Counted from the stretch's first letter, positions 1 to 8,944 are shown. The stretch is DNA of 51,867 nt from CAWDMN01 sp963803155 (GCA_963803155.1 CAWDMN010000014.1:1-51867), one strand, 5' to 3'. Notes: generated by a model not told the origin, from the sequence alone. A program made the numbers and translations.

Positions 1-1
1 A

Positions 2-1570
2 ACCGCACCACTCGCGCGGTGTACCGTGTTTAATCACCATGGAGAGCCTTTGAGTCTCAGTGCGTTCGACCGCTTTCACACTTGCGATTTGCTGATGCGG
101 CCGTTTACTTTAAAGCCGCGGTTCGAGTTGGGTGAAGCCGCGTTTCAGCCTCCCCAAAGGCCGTTTCGCATCGCTTTGCCAATGGCCGTGCCAGGCTTCG
201 GCGAAGTGTTCGTGTACGCCGACAACCGGGGCCGCGGTTACACCGCACAATCCTTTTCCGAAAAGCCGCTATTGTTGAACTACGAATTCGCGGCGGACCG
301 TTTGGCTACGATTCGCGCATTGTTGGAAGAATGTCAGCACGCCGGCATCGCCATTTCAGCGGACACCCGTAAGCGAGCCGAAAAGGCCCAGGCTTTGCTC
401 GAACGGGCGGAAGGTCTGGCTCAGGACCGTCCAAGCTATGTGGGAGTGCTGATGTCGTCGTTGTGCGAATCGCTTTGGGCCGGCGAGATGATGGTGATCG
501 AGCGCGCGGAGCAAATAATCGCCCGCAACGGTCCGCGTCCCGGCTTTCTGTTCGGCTGCAATGCCGAGGGCCCCAGTCAGCGCAATCCGGAATTCGTCAA
601 TCGTTTTGCGGCGCTGTTCAACTTTGCGACGCTGGCGTCGTTTTACCGGGGAGTAGTGGAACGCATGCACGGCCAGCCGGATTTCTCGGACGCCGCGAAT
701 TTGCTCGAATGGCTCGACCACACGAAGATCGTCACGAAGGGCCACCCATTGATTTTCCTGGTGCCGAATGCCACCCCCGATTGGCAGCGCAATCTGTCAT
801 TCGAAGAAACCAGGAAGTCTTGTTTGCGGCATGTGCGCGATTCGATTCTAAAGTTCCGCAACCGCGTCCATATTTGGGATGTGATTAACGAAGCGCACGT
901 TCAACCGGACAATGCGCCCGGCAGCGAGATGCGGGGCTACACCAAGGAGCAGAATGTGGAACTCACCCTCGCCGCGCTGAAGACAGCCCGCGAAGCGGAC
1001 CCCACGTGCTTCCGCATCGTCAACTCAACCGGGACTTGGTGCGACTATTACATGGGCCGCCAGCCCGCTCCCTGGCAGCAGAGCGTATACGACTATCTAA
1101 AAATGGTCAAAGATGCCGGCAACGATTACGATGCCGTAGGCCTGCAATATTATCACTCCGGGCGCGACATGCTCGAATTCGAAAGCAATCTGGAGTCTTT
1201 CAAGGGATTCGGCAAGCCGATCCATATCACCGAGCTCGGCTTCTCTTCTTCTTCGGACAACGTAAAAGAGAGTGAATGGTGGGGCGGCGGCGTGGGCGGC
1301 GCCAAGATACTCTGGCGCGGCGAACGATTCACCGAAGAGACACAGGCTCAGTGGTTCGAGGCGTTCTACAAGATCGCGTTCAGCAAACCTTTCGTAGACG
1401 CGATCACCTGCTGGGACTTCACCGATCCCGGTTTCATTCCGAACGGCGGTTTGTTGCGTGCTGACTTCACCCCGAAACCTTCCTACGAGAGACTCTTGGC
1501 TCTGATGACTAAATGGAAAGAGGAAGGAATCCTACCCAGGGTTGGAGCGCAGACCGATGGCGGAGTATGA
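2..1570 (+). CDS. GH10 family endo-1,4-beta-xylanase-like glycoside hydrolase (5' end may lie outside the window)
   Basis: Glycoside hydrolase family 10 enzymes cleave xylan backbones with two catalytic glutamates. Numbering from the GTG at 26, the acid/base Glu lies in HIWDVINEAH (E289) and the nucleophile in HITELGF (E403). KGHPLIF resembles the GH10 substrate-binding His segment. The catalytic barrel covers about residues 130-500. The first 130 residues are a variable region I do not recognise. No signal peptide is visible, and the frame stays open to the left edge, so the true start and any export signal may lie outside the window; GTG at 26 is the first in-window start. It is followed by other secreted carbohydrate-active genes on the same strand, which fits plant polysaccharide use. 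Substrate specificity cannot be told from sequence alone. Confidence 0.85.
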   Translation, partial: TAPLARCTVFNHHGEPLSLSAFDRFHTCDLLMRPFTLKPRFELGEAAFQPPQRPFRIALPMAVPGFGEVFVYADNRGRGYTAQSFSEKPLLLNYEFAADRLATIRALLEECQHAGIAISADTRKRAEKAQALLERAEGLAQDRPSYVGVLMSSLCESLWAGEMMVIERAEQIIARNGPRPGFLFGCNAEGPSQRNPEFVNRFAALFNFATLASFYRGVVERMHGQPDFSDAANLLEWLDHTKIVTKGHPLIFLVPNATPDWQRNLSFEETRKSCLRHVRDSILKFRNRVHIWDVINEAHVQPDNAPGSEMRGYTKEQNVELTLAALKTAREADPTCFRIVNSTGTWCDYYMGRQPAPWQQSVYDYLKMVKDAGNDYDAVGLQYYHSGRDMLEFESNLESFKGFGKPIHITELGFSSSSDNVKESEWWGGGVGGAKILWRGERFTEETQAQWFEAFYKIAFSKPFVDAITCWDFTDPGFIPNGGLLRADFTPKPSYERLLALMTKWKEEGILPRVGAQTDGGV

Positions 1571-1682
1571 ACCTGAAGCGTCCCCGCCGCGGGAACACAA
1601 AGCGATTCGAGTCATCATTTATGAATCCGTTTGTGCGCCGGTTAAACGGAATCGTTGGCGGACCACTTTATTGGGAGAGCAC

Positions 1683-1913
1683 ATGAATAAACCTTGGTTT
1701 CGTCCCATGGGCTGGATTTATCGGCCGAATTCATGGGCAGGCGTGTTGGTCACTGCATTGACTTTTGCCTTCTGCCTCGATGTGTTCATTGTGTTGGATC
1801 GGCATTCACATTCAGTGAGTGACACACTGTATGGAGTTTTTCCATACGTTGTGCCGGCATTGATGATTCTCAATTGGATCGCTTCCAAAACATGCGGAAG
1901 CAATAATGTTTAG
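1683..1913 (+). CDS. Small two-helix membrane protein, unknown function
   Basis: A 76-residue protein starting MNKPWFRPMGWIYRP. The ATG at 1683 is chosen because GGGAGAG sits 6-10 bases upstream; the frame is open further upstream, but that part overlaps the xylanase gene and is not convincing. Two hydrophobic stretches are visible, at about residues 17-35 and 52-68, separated by a polar DRHSHSVSD loop. I recall similar short proteins in other Acidobacteriota but know no function. It lies between two carbohydrate-active enzyme genes on the same strand, 113 bases after the xylanase stop and 54 bases before the next start, so it may be co-transcribed with them. Confidence 0.65.
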   Translation: MNKPWFRPMGWIYRPNSWAGVLVTALTFAFCLDVFIVLDRHSHSVSDTLYGVFPYVVPALMILNWIASKTCGSNNV

Positions 1914-1967
1914 CCAGATGAACTTCTGCCGTCCGACAGGCGGCCGGCGGCTATCAAGGAGATAATC

Positions 1968-4193
1968 ATGTCAGCGATCATGACGTGGCGAATTCTTGGA
2001 GTGGGTCTTGGTGTCAGCGTATTCTTTGGGCTGGCGCGCGCGGCAAGCGCGCAGAATATCGTGGTGGATGCGGCCCCGTCCCACGTCGTGAATTCCTTCA
2101 GCCCCTTTCGGGCACTCGGTGGGGGGATTGACCGGTTGCGCGGTGGCGCAACCAGGGAGGAGAACGAGAAGCACACGGAAAGGATGCTGACCAATCCGGT
2201 TCTCAAGGACCTTCTGGGCGCAGGATGGGGGACTGTGTCCTATCGTCAGAACACGGAATTGATGATCGAGAACTGGCATTGGAACCCGCGCGGCGCCTGG
2301 AGCAATGCAGCCAAGCAGGAGGGCTACTTTGTCGGCAGCGCGGCGCCAACCGGCGAGCAGATCCGCCACTCTTGGGCGTACCCCCTGCCCCATCGCGGCG
2401 CCACGCTGGGCGATGGCAATGGCTGGTCCCGCTTGACCGATGGCGACCAGAAATCTTACTGGAAGAGCAATCCCTACCTAACCAAAGCCTTCACCGGCGA
2501 GGACGATTCGCTTCACCCGCAATGGGTGATGATCGATCTGGGCGCCAAGGTAGATGTCAATGCCATCAAGATCGCCTGGGCGGACCCTTACGCCACGCGC
2601 TATTACGTGCAGTTCTGGACGGGCGAAAGGGAACCCTTCTATGAAGGAATCAACAAGGGCGCCTGGCAGACCTTTCCCATGGGCGCCATCACGGATGGCA
2701 AGGGTGGAGCTCCAACTCTGAAGCTGATGAGCTGGAACATTCCCGTGCGGTACCTGCGCATCTGGATGATGGCATCCTCCAACACCTGCGATACGCATGG
2801 CTCCGAGGACATCCGCAACTGCGTCGGATATGCGATCAACGAACTCTATGTCGGAACCATGTCGGCCGACGGCCAGTTCACCGACATCGTCAAGCACCTG
2901 CCGAGCCGGCAGCAAACCATCACCTGGCCTTCCTCCGTGGATCCTTGGCATGCCGCATCCGACCTGGATTACGGAAGAGGGGACCAGATCGGACTGGATT
3001 TCTTCTTCAATTGCGGGGTAACGCGCGGTCTCCCCACAATGGTCCCGATTGCGATGCTATACACGATGCCGGAGGATGCAGCCAACGAAATCGCGTACTT
3101 GTACAAACGGGGATATCCGATATCAAACATCGAGATGGGAGAGGAGGCGGACGGGCAGCGCATGCTCCCGGAGGACTATGCCACTCTGTACATACAGTTC
3201 GCCAAGGCCATCCACAAGCTGGTACCCAAGGCGCCCCTGGGCGGTCCGGCTTATGAAGGGACTCCTGCCGACGTTGATTCTTGGGCGGATGCCAACGGAA
3301 GGGTTTCGTTCCTGGGCCGGTTTGTCGACTACCTCAAATCCCGCGGCCACCTGCAGGATTTCACATTCTTTTCCTTCGAGCATTATCCTTGCTTTAACAG
3401 GTCCTGCACTGAATGGAGCTCCCTGTATGACGAGCCGGAAAATGTGAACCACGTGATTCAAGCTTGGAAGGACAACGGTTTGCCGCCGAATGTGCCGTTT
3501 TTCATGACTGAAGGCAACGACCTCCGCGACGGCGGAGCCGGCACAGTCAAGGCGGGCCTCTGGCTGGCCGATTACGTCGGTTCCATGATGACCGCGGGCG
3601 CCAGCGGCACTTACTATTTCCACTACATAGCGTCTCAGAGCCGCGGGAGCGGAGGCTTCCTGCCGATAGACGAGAATAACCACGTCACGAGCTATACACC
3701 TCAGTACCTGGCCACACAAGTGATCACCAAGGAATGGATGCAGCCTGTGGATGCCATCCACAAACTCTTCAAGGCGGTGAGCGACGTGAAGGATAAGGAC
3801 GGAAAGACTCTGGTTACGGCATACGCCGTCGAACGGCCTGATGGGCAGTGGTCCGTGATGTTTGTCAACAAGGACCGCGATAACGACCACTCCACAAGAG
3901 TAAGGTTCGCCGATCCAGTCACCAAGCGGGATCGATACTTTTCCGGTCCGGTGGACAGAGTGGTCTTCGGCGCGGCCGAATACCAATGGCACCCCGATCC
4001 GGTTCCAGCGGGAGGGGAACTCCCGGCTGACGAGCAGGAGCCAGGCAGTCGCCGCTCGCGGATTAGAAGCGGGCATGCGGATCCCGACGGCCCGCCATCC
4101 AAGTCGACCTTGATGGCGACTAGCGCGGATACGTTCTACCAGCTTCCCAAGGCATCAATCATCGTTCTGCGCGGCAAGCTCGCAAATTACTAA
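1968..4193 (+). CDS. Secreted discoidin-domain protein with glycoside hydrolase-like catalytic region
   Basis: A 741-residue exported protein. The start at 1968 has AAGGAG about 6 bases upstream. A hydrophobic signal peptide ends near residue 27 (ASA followed by QN). Residues about 140-300 look like a discoidin (F5/8 type C) carbohydrate-binding domain: WSRLTDGD, then WVMIDLGAKVDVNAIKI. Residues about 330-620 resemble a clan-A glycosidase barrel. Glu at 392/393 (IEMGEEADG) is a candidate acid/base and E515 (FFMTEGND) a candidate nucleophile; this assignment is by position and motif only. The C-terminal part looks like a beta-sandwich. I cannot name the GH family. It sits downstream of a GH10 gene and upstream of a beta-helix protein, so a role in extracellular polysaccharide breakdown is likely. 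Confidence 0.75.
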   Translation: MSAIMTWRILGVGLGVSVFFGLARAASAQNIVVDAAPSHVVNSFSPFRALGGGIDRLRGGATREENEKHTERMLTNPVLKDLLGAGWGTVSYRQNTELMIENWHWNPRGAWSNAAKQEGYFVGSAAPTGEQIRHSWAYPLPHRGATLGDGNGWSRLTDGDQKSYWKSNPYLTKAFTGEDDSLHPQWVMIDLGAKVDVNAIKIAWADPYATRYYVQFWTGEREPFYEGINKGAWQTFPMGAITDGKGGAPTLKLMSWNIPVRYLRIWMMASSNTCDTHGSEDIRNCVGYAINELYVGTMSADGQFTDIVKHLPSRQQTITWPSSVDPWHAASDLDYGRGDQIGLDFFFNCGVTRGLPTMVPIAMLYTMPEDAANEIAYLYKRGYPISNIEMGEEADGQRMLPEDYATLYIQFAKAIHKLVPKAPLGGPAYEGTPADVDSWADANGRVSFLGRFVDYLKSRGHLQDFTFFSFEHYPCFNRSCTEWSSLYDEPENVNHVIQAWKDNGLPPNVPFFMTEGNDLRDGGAGTVKAGLWLADYVGSMMTAGASGTYYFHYIASQSRGSGGFLPIDENNHVTSYTPQYLATQVITKEWMQPVDAIHKLFKAVSDVKDKDGKTLVTAYAVERPDGQWSVMFVNKDRDNDHSTRVRFADPVTKRDRYFSGPVDRVVFGAAEYQWHPDPVPAGGELPADEQEPGSRRSRIRSGHADPDGPPSKSTLMATSADTFYQLPKASIIVLRGKLANY

Positions 4194-4250
4194 ATTTTAC
4201 AGGTTACGGTAACACAGTGACCACAAGGCCGGCGTGTGCGTCTCCCTAGA

Positions 4251-4360
4251 AAATCCCCCTTTGAAGGGGGTGGCGTCCGCTTGCGGGCGTCGGGGGATGT
4301 CAGACCTACCGACAAGACATCCCCCTGGCGCTATCGCGCCGTCCCCCTTCAAAGGGGGAA
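4251..4360. repeat. Inverted-repeat element with CCCCCTTTGAAGGGGG-type ends
   Basis: The left arm (about 4254-4270) and right arm (about 4342-4359) each carry a CCCCCTT-AAGGGGG palindrome and are inverted relative to each other; the interior has a second inverted pair around GGGGGATGTC and GACATCCCCC. This is a non-coding palindromic repeat of a kind dispersed in many environmental genomes. Confidence 0.7.
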
Positions 4361-4364
4361 TAAA

Positions 4365-4410
4365 TTTTCATCCTCTTGTTGTGCCAGCCGCGCTGGCATG
4401 AGGAGCTCCC
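4365..4410 (+). repeat. GCTGGCATGAG hairpin module, copy 1
   Basis: TTTTCATCCTCTTG followed by a GCCAGCCGCGCTGGC hairpin and ATGAGGAGCTC. The same module recurs at 4610-4652, 7461-7505 and, inverted, at 29988-30036. Confidence 0.7.
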
Positions 4411-4452
4411 AAGAAAATCCCTGAAGGGTGTCTAGAAAACAAAGTCCGCTCA

Positions 4453-4590
4453 CCCTGAGCCTGTCGAAGGGTGAGCGCATGGGTCCGCCTTGTTTAGCCC
4501 AGAGAGCTCAGATAGCCAATCCGCAAGGTGGCTCTTCTGGCCAAGTAAGAACCGTTCATCCGTTCGACAGGCTCAGGACGAACGGTTCTT
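4453..4590. repeat. Pair of GACAGGCTCAGG palindromes
   Basis: CCCTGAGCCTGTCGAAGGG lies at about 4453-4472, and its inverted form is at 4560-4585 inside a longer hairpin whose arms AAGAACCGTTC and GAACGGTTCTT span 4547-4590. This TTCGACAGGCTCAGG palindrome is a widely dispersed intergenic repeat in bacteria. No coding content is seen here. Confidence 0.7.
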
Positions 4591-4609
4591 ACTCAAAAGG
4601 GCCATGTTA

Positions 4610-4652
4610 TTTTCATCCTCTTGCTGTGCCAGCCCCGCTGGCATGAGTGGCT
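4610..4652 (+). repeat. GCTGGCATGAG hairpin module, copy 2
   Basis: TTTTCATCCTCTTGCTGTGC, then a GCCAGCCCCGCTGGC hairpin and ATGAGTGGCTTC. It is nearly identical to the copy at 4365 and directly precedes a decayed MITE-like element. Confidence 0.7.
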
Positions 4653-4732
4653 TCTCTCTGGATCTCCGGTATCGGGGGAGAGGAGCTGCTTCCTTGCGAG
4701 ATTGCTGAATGACCAATGGCCTCCATGTAGAG

Positions 4733-4953
4733 GGGTATAATTTAAAGTGCGACAGGGTGAACCAAGCAATGATGATCGGCTGAACTGAGCAATAGCCGGG
4801 AGGGTGAGGCTCCCGCCAAGGCGGACTACGCCTGCCGAACCGGTCTGGGCAGAGATGGCACACGGAACACGAATGGCTCGCCAGGAGGCTCGCCCTCCCG
4901 TGCATTCCATCCCTTGGCAGACTCTCAATCTTGTCGCACTATGAATTAGAGGC
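4733..4953. mobile_element. MITE-like element family A, degenerate copy
   Basis: The left end (GGGTATAATTTAAAGTGCGA) and right end (TTGTCGCACTATGAATTAGA) are decayed versions of the inverted ends of the intact copy at 28074-28287. The interior GGGAGGGTGAGGCTCCC and GGCTCGCCCTCCC segments also match that copy. No target duplication can be seen, so the ends are approximate. It carries no open frame and depends on an unseen transposase. Confidence 0.75.
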
Positions 4954-5007
4954 TGGAGGTGTTTTTGAACTATAATCCATTTGAACATTTCAACCGGGGA
5001 GCCGCTA

Positions 5008-6873
5008 ATGCGATCATTTCTATTGATTCTGACTTTTTGCGCCCGGGTGGCATTTCTGTGGGCTGAGGTTTCCTACCAACCGGCTGTCCCGCGAACCTTG
5101 ATGCCGGATGGAACGCCATTCCTCGACTGGAAAGACCAAACCGTCTACGGCAAGACCTATCACGTCAATCAAAACCATCCTCAGGCCTCGGACAATAATC
5201 CAGGGACCGAAGCACTTCCATTCCGCACCATCAACCATGCTGCCCAGTTGGTAAAGCCCGGTGAGCGCGTCTGTATTCACTCGGGTATTTACCGTGAACA
5301 GGTGCGCCCGCACTTTTCAGGTGAAGGAGCGGACCGGATGATCGCTTACGAGGCGGCGCAGGGAGACGAGGTGATCATCCGCGGCTCACGGATCGTGGAG
5401 GGTCGTTGGGAACGTTCAGCCGATCCGCATGCGCCGGCCAATAGTTCCGGCGGCCGAAGCATCTTCTCCAAACGGCTTTGGATGACAACTCTTGCTGCCA
5501 GTCTGTTTGAGAACGGTTATTTCCCTTTCAGCACTCCCAACGCCAGCAGCGAAGAGCTCGATTTAATGGACTGGGCGCTCAGTTGGAAGGGGCGAATTCC
5601 CTATTCCCTTCCCCGCGGCCTGCTCTTCCAGGAAGGGCGCCGCATGACTCAACTTGCCACTTACGAAGACCTGGTGCGGCTGCCCGGTTCCTATTGGGTG
5701 GCTCCAGATGGCAGGACGGTACATATTCATCCCTTTAGCGGCGCGGATCCGAATGGCCAGCTTATTGAAGCGGCGATTCAACCACATGTCGTGCAGCCCG
5801 ACTCACCAGGCCTGGGATTTATCCGAATCAGCGGGCTGATCCTCGAAAATTGCGCCAACGGTCTGCCGCGAGTCGGCATAGGCGCACTGTTCACGATGGG
5901 GGGACATCACTGGATCATTGAAAACGACACGGTTCGCCATGTCAACTCCGTGGGTATTGAAATAGGCTATAGTATCTTCGAAGAGCAGGACAAAAGGTTT
6001 GCCCGCCGCACCGATCCTGACCTCGGTCATCACATCGTGCGGAACAATCGCATCTCCGATTGCGGCAGTGCGGGAATCCGCGGTTTGAACGTGTCGCATG
6101 CGCTGGTGGAAGGGAACGAAATCAGTGACTGCGGCTGGCAGGATGCCGAATTCCATTGGGAAGTGGCGGGCATCAAACTGCTGGTCAACCGGGGAACCTT
6201 GGTGCGAAACAACCATGTGGCCCACATTCAGGGCGGCGGTGGGATTTGGATGGATTGGGACAACCAGAATTCCCGGGTCACCAACAACATCATCCACGAC
6301 ATCAGCAGCGTGCAGGCGGCCATCTTTGTCGAAGCATCTCAAACTCCCAACCTGGTCGATCATAATGTCATCTGGAACATCGATGGCCAGGGGGTGCGGG
6401 TCGCCGATTCCGACAATGTAATCATTGCCTATAACCTCTTCGGCCATGTTTCAGAGGAGCTGGTGGTCGCTCGGGTGGCAACCGACCGCACCTCCAACGG
6501 GCGCAAGCTGACCTCCACCGGCAACCGCATCCTGAACAACCTCGTAGTGGATCAGGGCAAACCCATCGATTCCGGAGATCCCAGCAATCTGGCGGACTAT
6601 AATATTTACGTTTCCGCGCAAACCCCACTCAAGCCGGTAAAAGACGCCGGTGAGCATTCAACCTCAATTCGCGCGGATGTGCAATTTGACCCAATCCGTA
6701 TGAAACTCACCTGGAAATCGCCAGATCCGATCCCTGCCGTACCTGGGGTGAAATACTGCGAAGAGGATTTCTTTCATCGGAAACGGACCACGGAAAACAA
6801 TATCGCCGGGCCGTTTCTAGGTTTGACAAACCCGGCAATCCTTCAGCTGAATGAGTTTCCTGGCGAGAAGTAA
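5008..6873 (+). CDS. Secreted right-handed parallel beta-helix protein (polysaccharide lyase/hydrolase-like)
   Basis: A 621-residue exported protein starting MRSFLLILTFCARVAF with a signal peptide ending near residue 20. The ATG at 5008 is preferred over a TTG at 4981 because GGGGAG lies about 7 bases upstream and it directly begins the signal sequence. The segment YHVNQNHPQASDNNPGTEALPF (split as YHVNQNHP and NNPGTEALPFRTI) is the typical entry to a DUF1565/beta-helix fold. From about residue 270 onward, repeated NN.I.....G rungs (for example NRISDCGSAGI, NEISDCGWQD, NNIIHDISS, HNVIWNIDG) show a right-handed helix. Such folds occur in pectate lyases, GH141-like and related enzymes. The catalytic residues are not obvious, so substrate is unknown. 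Context suggests extracellular glycan degradation. Confidence 0.8.
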   Translation: MRSFLLILTFCARVAFLWAEVSYQPAVPRTLMPDGTPFLDWKDQTVYGKTYHVNQNHPQASDNNPGTEALPFRTINHAAQLVKPGERVCIHSGIYREQVRPHFSGEGADRMIAYEAAQGDEVIIRGSRIVEGRWERSADPHAPANSSGGRSIFSKRLWMTTLAASLFENGYFPFSTPNASSEELDLMDWALSWKGRIPYSLPRGLLFQEGRRMTQLATYEDLVRLPGSYWVAPDGRTVHIHPFSGADPNGQLIEAAIQPHVVQPDSPGLGFIRISGLILENCANGLPRVGIGALFTMGGHHWIIENDTVRHVNSVGIEIGYSIFEEQDKRFARRTDPDLGHHIVRNNRISDCGSAGIRGLNVSHALVEGNEISDCGWQDAEFHWEVAGIKLLVNRGTLVRNNHVAHIQGGGGIWMDWDNQNSRVTNNIIHDISSVQAAIFVEASQTPNLVDHNVIWNIDGQGVRVADSDNVIIAYNLFGHVSEELVVARVATDRTSNGRKLTSTGNRILNNLVVDQGKPIDSGDPSNLADYNIYVSAQTPLKPVKDAGEHSTSIRADVQFDPIRMKLTWKSPDPIPAVPGVKYCEEDFFHRKRTTENNIAGPFLGLTNPAILQLNEFPGEK

Positions 6874-7377
6874 GATTCATATAACACTTTACAGCCAGTA
6901 GAAACCGATCCCTGGATGTTATACGCCTGCATTGTCGATGGATCAACGTCAGACCGTAGCTGCCTTGGTCGGCGGCAGACGGTTGGATTCATCTGGCACC
7001 CGCGGCTTGATGCCAAACAAGGAAGGAGCGGACCTGCAATCTGTTTTGATTGTCTGATCGAAACAGCTGGATGTCTTCGGATTCTTCAAGCCAGTCTGCG
7101 CGTATCGCCTCGACTTGACAATGCCGACCATATAATTATCCCCTCACCGCGCCTAAATTCGCTTTGCTCCAAAATTTTTCGGCCAAAGCGCTACAGTACG
7201 AGCTCAAAAAAAAAGTAACCTTTCTCCTCGCCGCCCAGTCATTATCTTGGGATCATTTTTCCTGGTCTATCCTGTCGATCCATGAACCGGGCATTAAAAA
7301 AACCATGGTTTGGCTGGCAAGTTGTTCAAAGGGCTGATATAAGCAGCAGTTCAGATCCTTCCTAAGGAAAAAGCGTG
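6874..7377. other. Intergenic stretch without a recognised gene
   Basis: About 500 bases between the beta-helix gene and a repeat cluster. Only short frames without ribosome binding sites or recognisable protein sequence occur. I see no clear terminator or RNA gene. Confidence 0.5.
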
Positions 7378-7454
7378 GATGGAGGCGGGGTGCCCTCGCC
7401 CCCTCTGGGTTTGCTAAGCGTGCTCAGACGGACTGAGGGCAGGCCGCCTCCATC
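7378..7454 (+). repeat. 77-bp GATGGAGGCGG hairpin repeat, copy 1
   Basis: It begins GATGGAGGCGG and ends CCGCCTCCATC, a perfect inverted pair. The interior carries GGGTTTGC and GAGGGCAGG. A second copy at 20447-20523 has exactly the same length, and an inverted one lies at 30041-30111. Confidence 0.8.
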
Positions 7455-7460
7455 GACCCA

Positions 7461-7505
7461 TTTTCATTATCCTGTTGGCCTGCTGCGCTGGCATGAGGGG
7501 CTCCT
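7461..7505 (+). repeat. GCTGGCATGAG hairpin module, copy 3
   Basis: TTTTCATTATCCTGTTGGCC, then GCGCTGGCATGAGGGGCTCC. It follows the 77-bp repeat by 6 bases. At 29988-30111 the same two modules are adjacent in inverted order, so the pair travels as a composite. Confidence 0.65.
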
Positions 7506-7545
7506 CTGCGTTATGGGTACAGCAAAAAAATCGGTTACAGGGGCG

Positions 7546-7573
7546 TCGAGTTCAAATCCCGACGTCAAACCCA
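7546..7573 (+). other. tRNA-like 3' end fragment (T-arm plus acceptor strand and CCA)
   Basis: TCGAG-TTCAAAT-CCCGA forms a T-arm with four of five pairs; it is followed by seven bases, one discriminator base and CCA at 7571-7573. No matching 5' acceptor strand, D-arm or anticodon arm is found in the preceding 80 bases. It may be a relic of a tRNA or an integration site, or chance. Confidence 0.3.
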
Positions 7574-7670
7574 AGGCGCAAAAAATGCGCGCATCGTGGT
7601 CATCCACGGGTGAGGCTAGTAGTGAATGGCAGATCATTCAAATTGTTTTTGCCTGTCGAAGAGAACCGGT

Positions 7671-7700
7671 TTGACCATGAATTTTTCCCAACAATATAAT
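7671..7700 (+). promoter_or_regulatory. Sigma70-type promoter of the DUF5666/TonB receptor pair
   Basis: A TTGACC -35 box at 7671-7676 and a perfect TATAAT -10 box at 7695-7700 are separated by 18 bases. Transcription would start near 7707, giving a leader of about 14 bases that holds the AAAGGAG ribosome binding site at 7708-7714. Confidence 0.7.
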
Positions 7701-7720
7701 GACGAATAAAGGAGCCGCAA

Positions 7721-8944
7721 ATGGGAATGATAAAATTCAACAAGATCCTGGTTTCCTGCTTCGTACTGAGTTTTTTGTTGTCTATTCCCTTGATGGCACA
7801 AACGGTCCGATTGCGCGGTACAATCAGTAGTATCGAGACCGACGGGCTGACCTTGAAAACAGACTCGGGTGAGACTCTGACCATCCTGTTGGCCGCCAAT
7901 TTAAAAATCCAAAAGGTGGCGCCGGGCGAAAAAGATCTGACGCATGCGCAAGAGATTGCACTTTCTGACTTGAAGGCGGGAGATCGTCTTTTGGTGCGGG
8001 GTTTGCAGGAAGGGAATAAGGTGACGGCCCAATCCCTGATTGTTATGACCGCTCGCGATATCTCCCAGAAAAATGACCAGGAACAAAAAGCCTGGCAAGA
8101 GCGAGGAATCCTGGGAGTCGTGGAACAGGTGACCCCGTCGAACGGCGAAATTCGCCTGGGGATCAGGAGCGCGAATGGAACCACTCCTTTGATCGTGGCC
8201 ACGGATGCGAAAACTCAACTGAGACGGTATCCTCCCGATTCGATTCGTTATGCCGATACCATTCCCGCCCGCCTTGAAGAAATTCTCGTGGGGGATCAGA
8301 TGCGGGCACTGGGGACGAAAGACGCGGCAGGGACCCGCCTGACCGCTGAAAAAGCAGTGTTTGGCACTTTTCGAACACTGGCCGGAAATGTTGTGATCAA
8401 CTCGGCTGAAGAGAAGCGTCTCCAGCTGAAGGATTTGATTACAGGGAAGCCGGTGATTGTGCATATCAAATCCAACACGCAGCTGAAGAGAATGCCGGAG
8501 ATGCCGTCGGGGATGACGGGTGGACCTCCAGCGGGTGCGGGGGCAACGGGACGGCCAGCAGCCCCAGGCAGTGAGGCAGCACAGAATATGAATTCGGGTC
8601 CTAGAGGCCCCGTTGGAACCGGAGCATGGAGTGGTGGCATGGGAGGCCCTGGCGGCCGCTCATCAGGCATGCCGGACCTTTCCCGCATGATCGAGCACCT
8701 GCCTGCGATTTCCATGGGGGATTTAAAAAACGGGGAAATTGTCTTGCTCTCCTCCGTCCCGAGCGACAAACCCAATGAATTTACAGCCGTTGTGCTCTTG
8801 GCTGGCGTAGAGCCACTTTTAACCCGGATTGCGGCCATGCAGGCAGCCAGAAATCCCGCGGGTCAGGGCACGCAATTGGGGGCTTGGCCCTCCACCATGA
8901 CCGGGGCCATGGATGGAATGATGGGAATGCCTGGCATGCAATAG
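7721..8944 (+). CDS. Secreted DUF5666-like protein with Gly/Pro/Met-rich tail
   Basis: A 407-residue exported protein. The ATG at 7721 follows AAAGGAG with a 6-base gap. The signal peptide runs to about residue 26 (LMAQ). At least two beta-rich repeats of the DUF5666 type are visible: VRLRGTISSIETDGLTLKT (29-47, then a DRLLVRG stretch) and GILGVVEQVTPSNGEIRL further on, each pairing a metal-independent OB-like strand set with an ALG/VRG motif. The last 150 residues are rich in Gly, Pro and Met. Its role is unknown. It lies 72 bases before the TonB-dependent receptor start and shares its promoter, so it is probably an exported partner of that receptor. Confidence 0.7.
   Translation: MGMIKFNKILVSCFVLSFLLSIPLMAQTVRLRGTISSIETDGLTLKTDSGETLTILLAANLKIQKVAPGEKDLTHAQEIALSDLKAGDRLLVRGLQEGNKVTAQSLIVMTARDISQKNDQEQKAWQERGILGVVEQVTPSNGEIRLGIRSANGTTPLIVATDAKTQLRRYPPDSIRYADTIPARLEEILVGDQMRALGTKDAAGTRLTAEKAVFGTFRTLAGNVVINSAEEKRLQLKDLITGKPVIVHIKSNTQLKRMPEMPSGMTGGPPAGAGATGRPAAPGSEAAQNMNSGPRGPVGTGAWSGGMGGPGGRSSGMPDLSRMIEHLPAISMGDLKNGEIVLLSSVPSDKPNEFTAVVLLAGVEPLLTRIAAMQAARNPAGQGTQLGAWPSTMTGAMDGMMGMPGMQ

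Noticed and set aside
4236..4980. Several short frames in the repeat island
   Set aside because: All are translations of palindromic repeats and occur on both strands equally.
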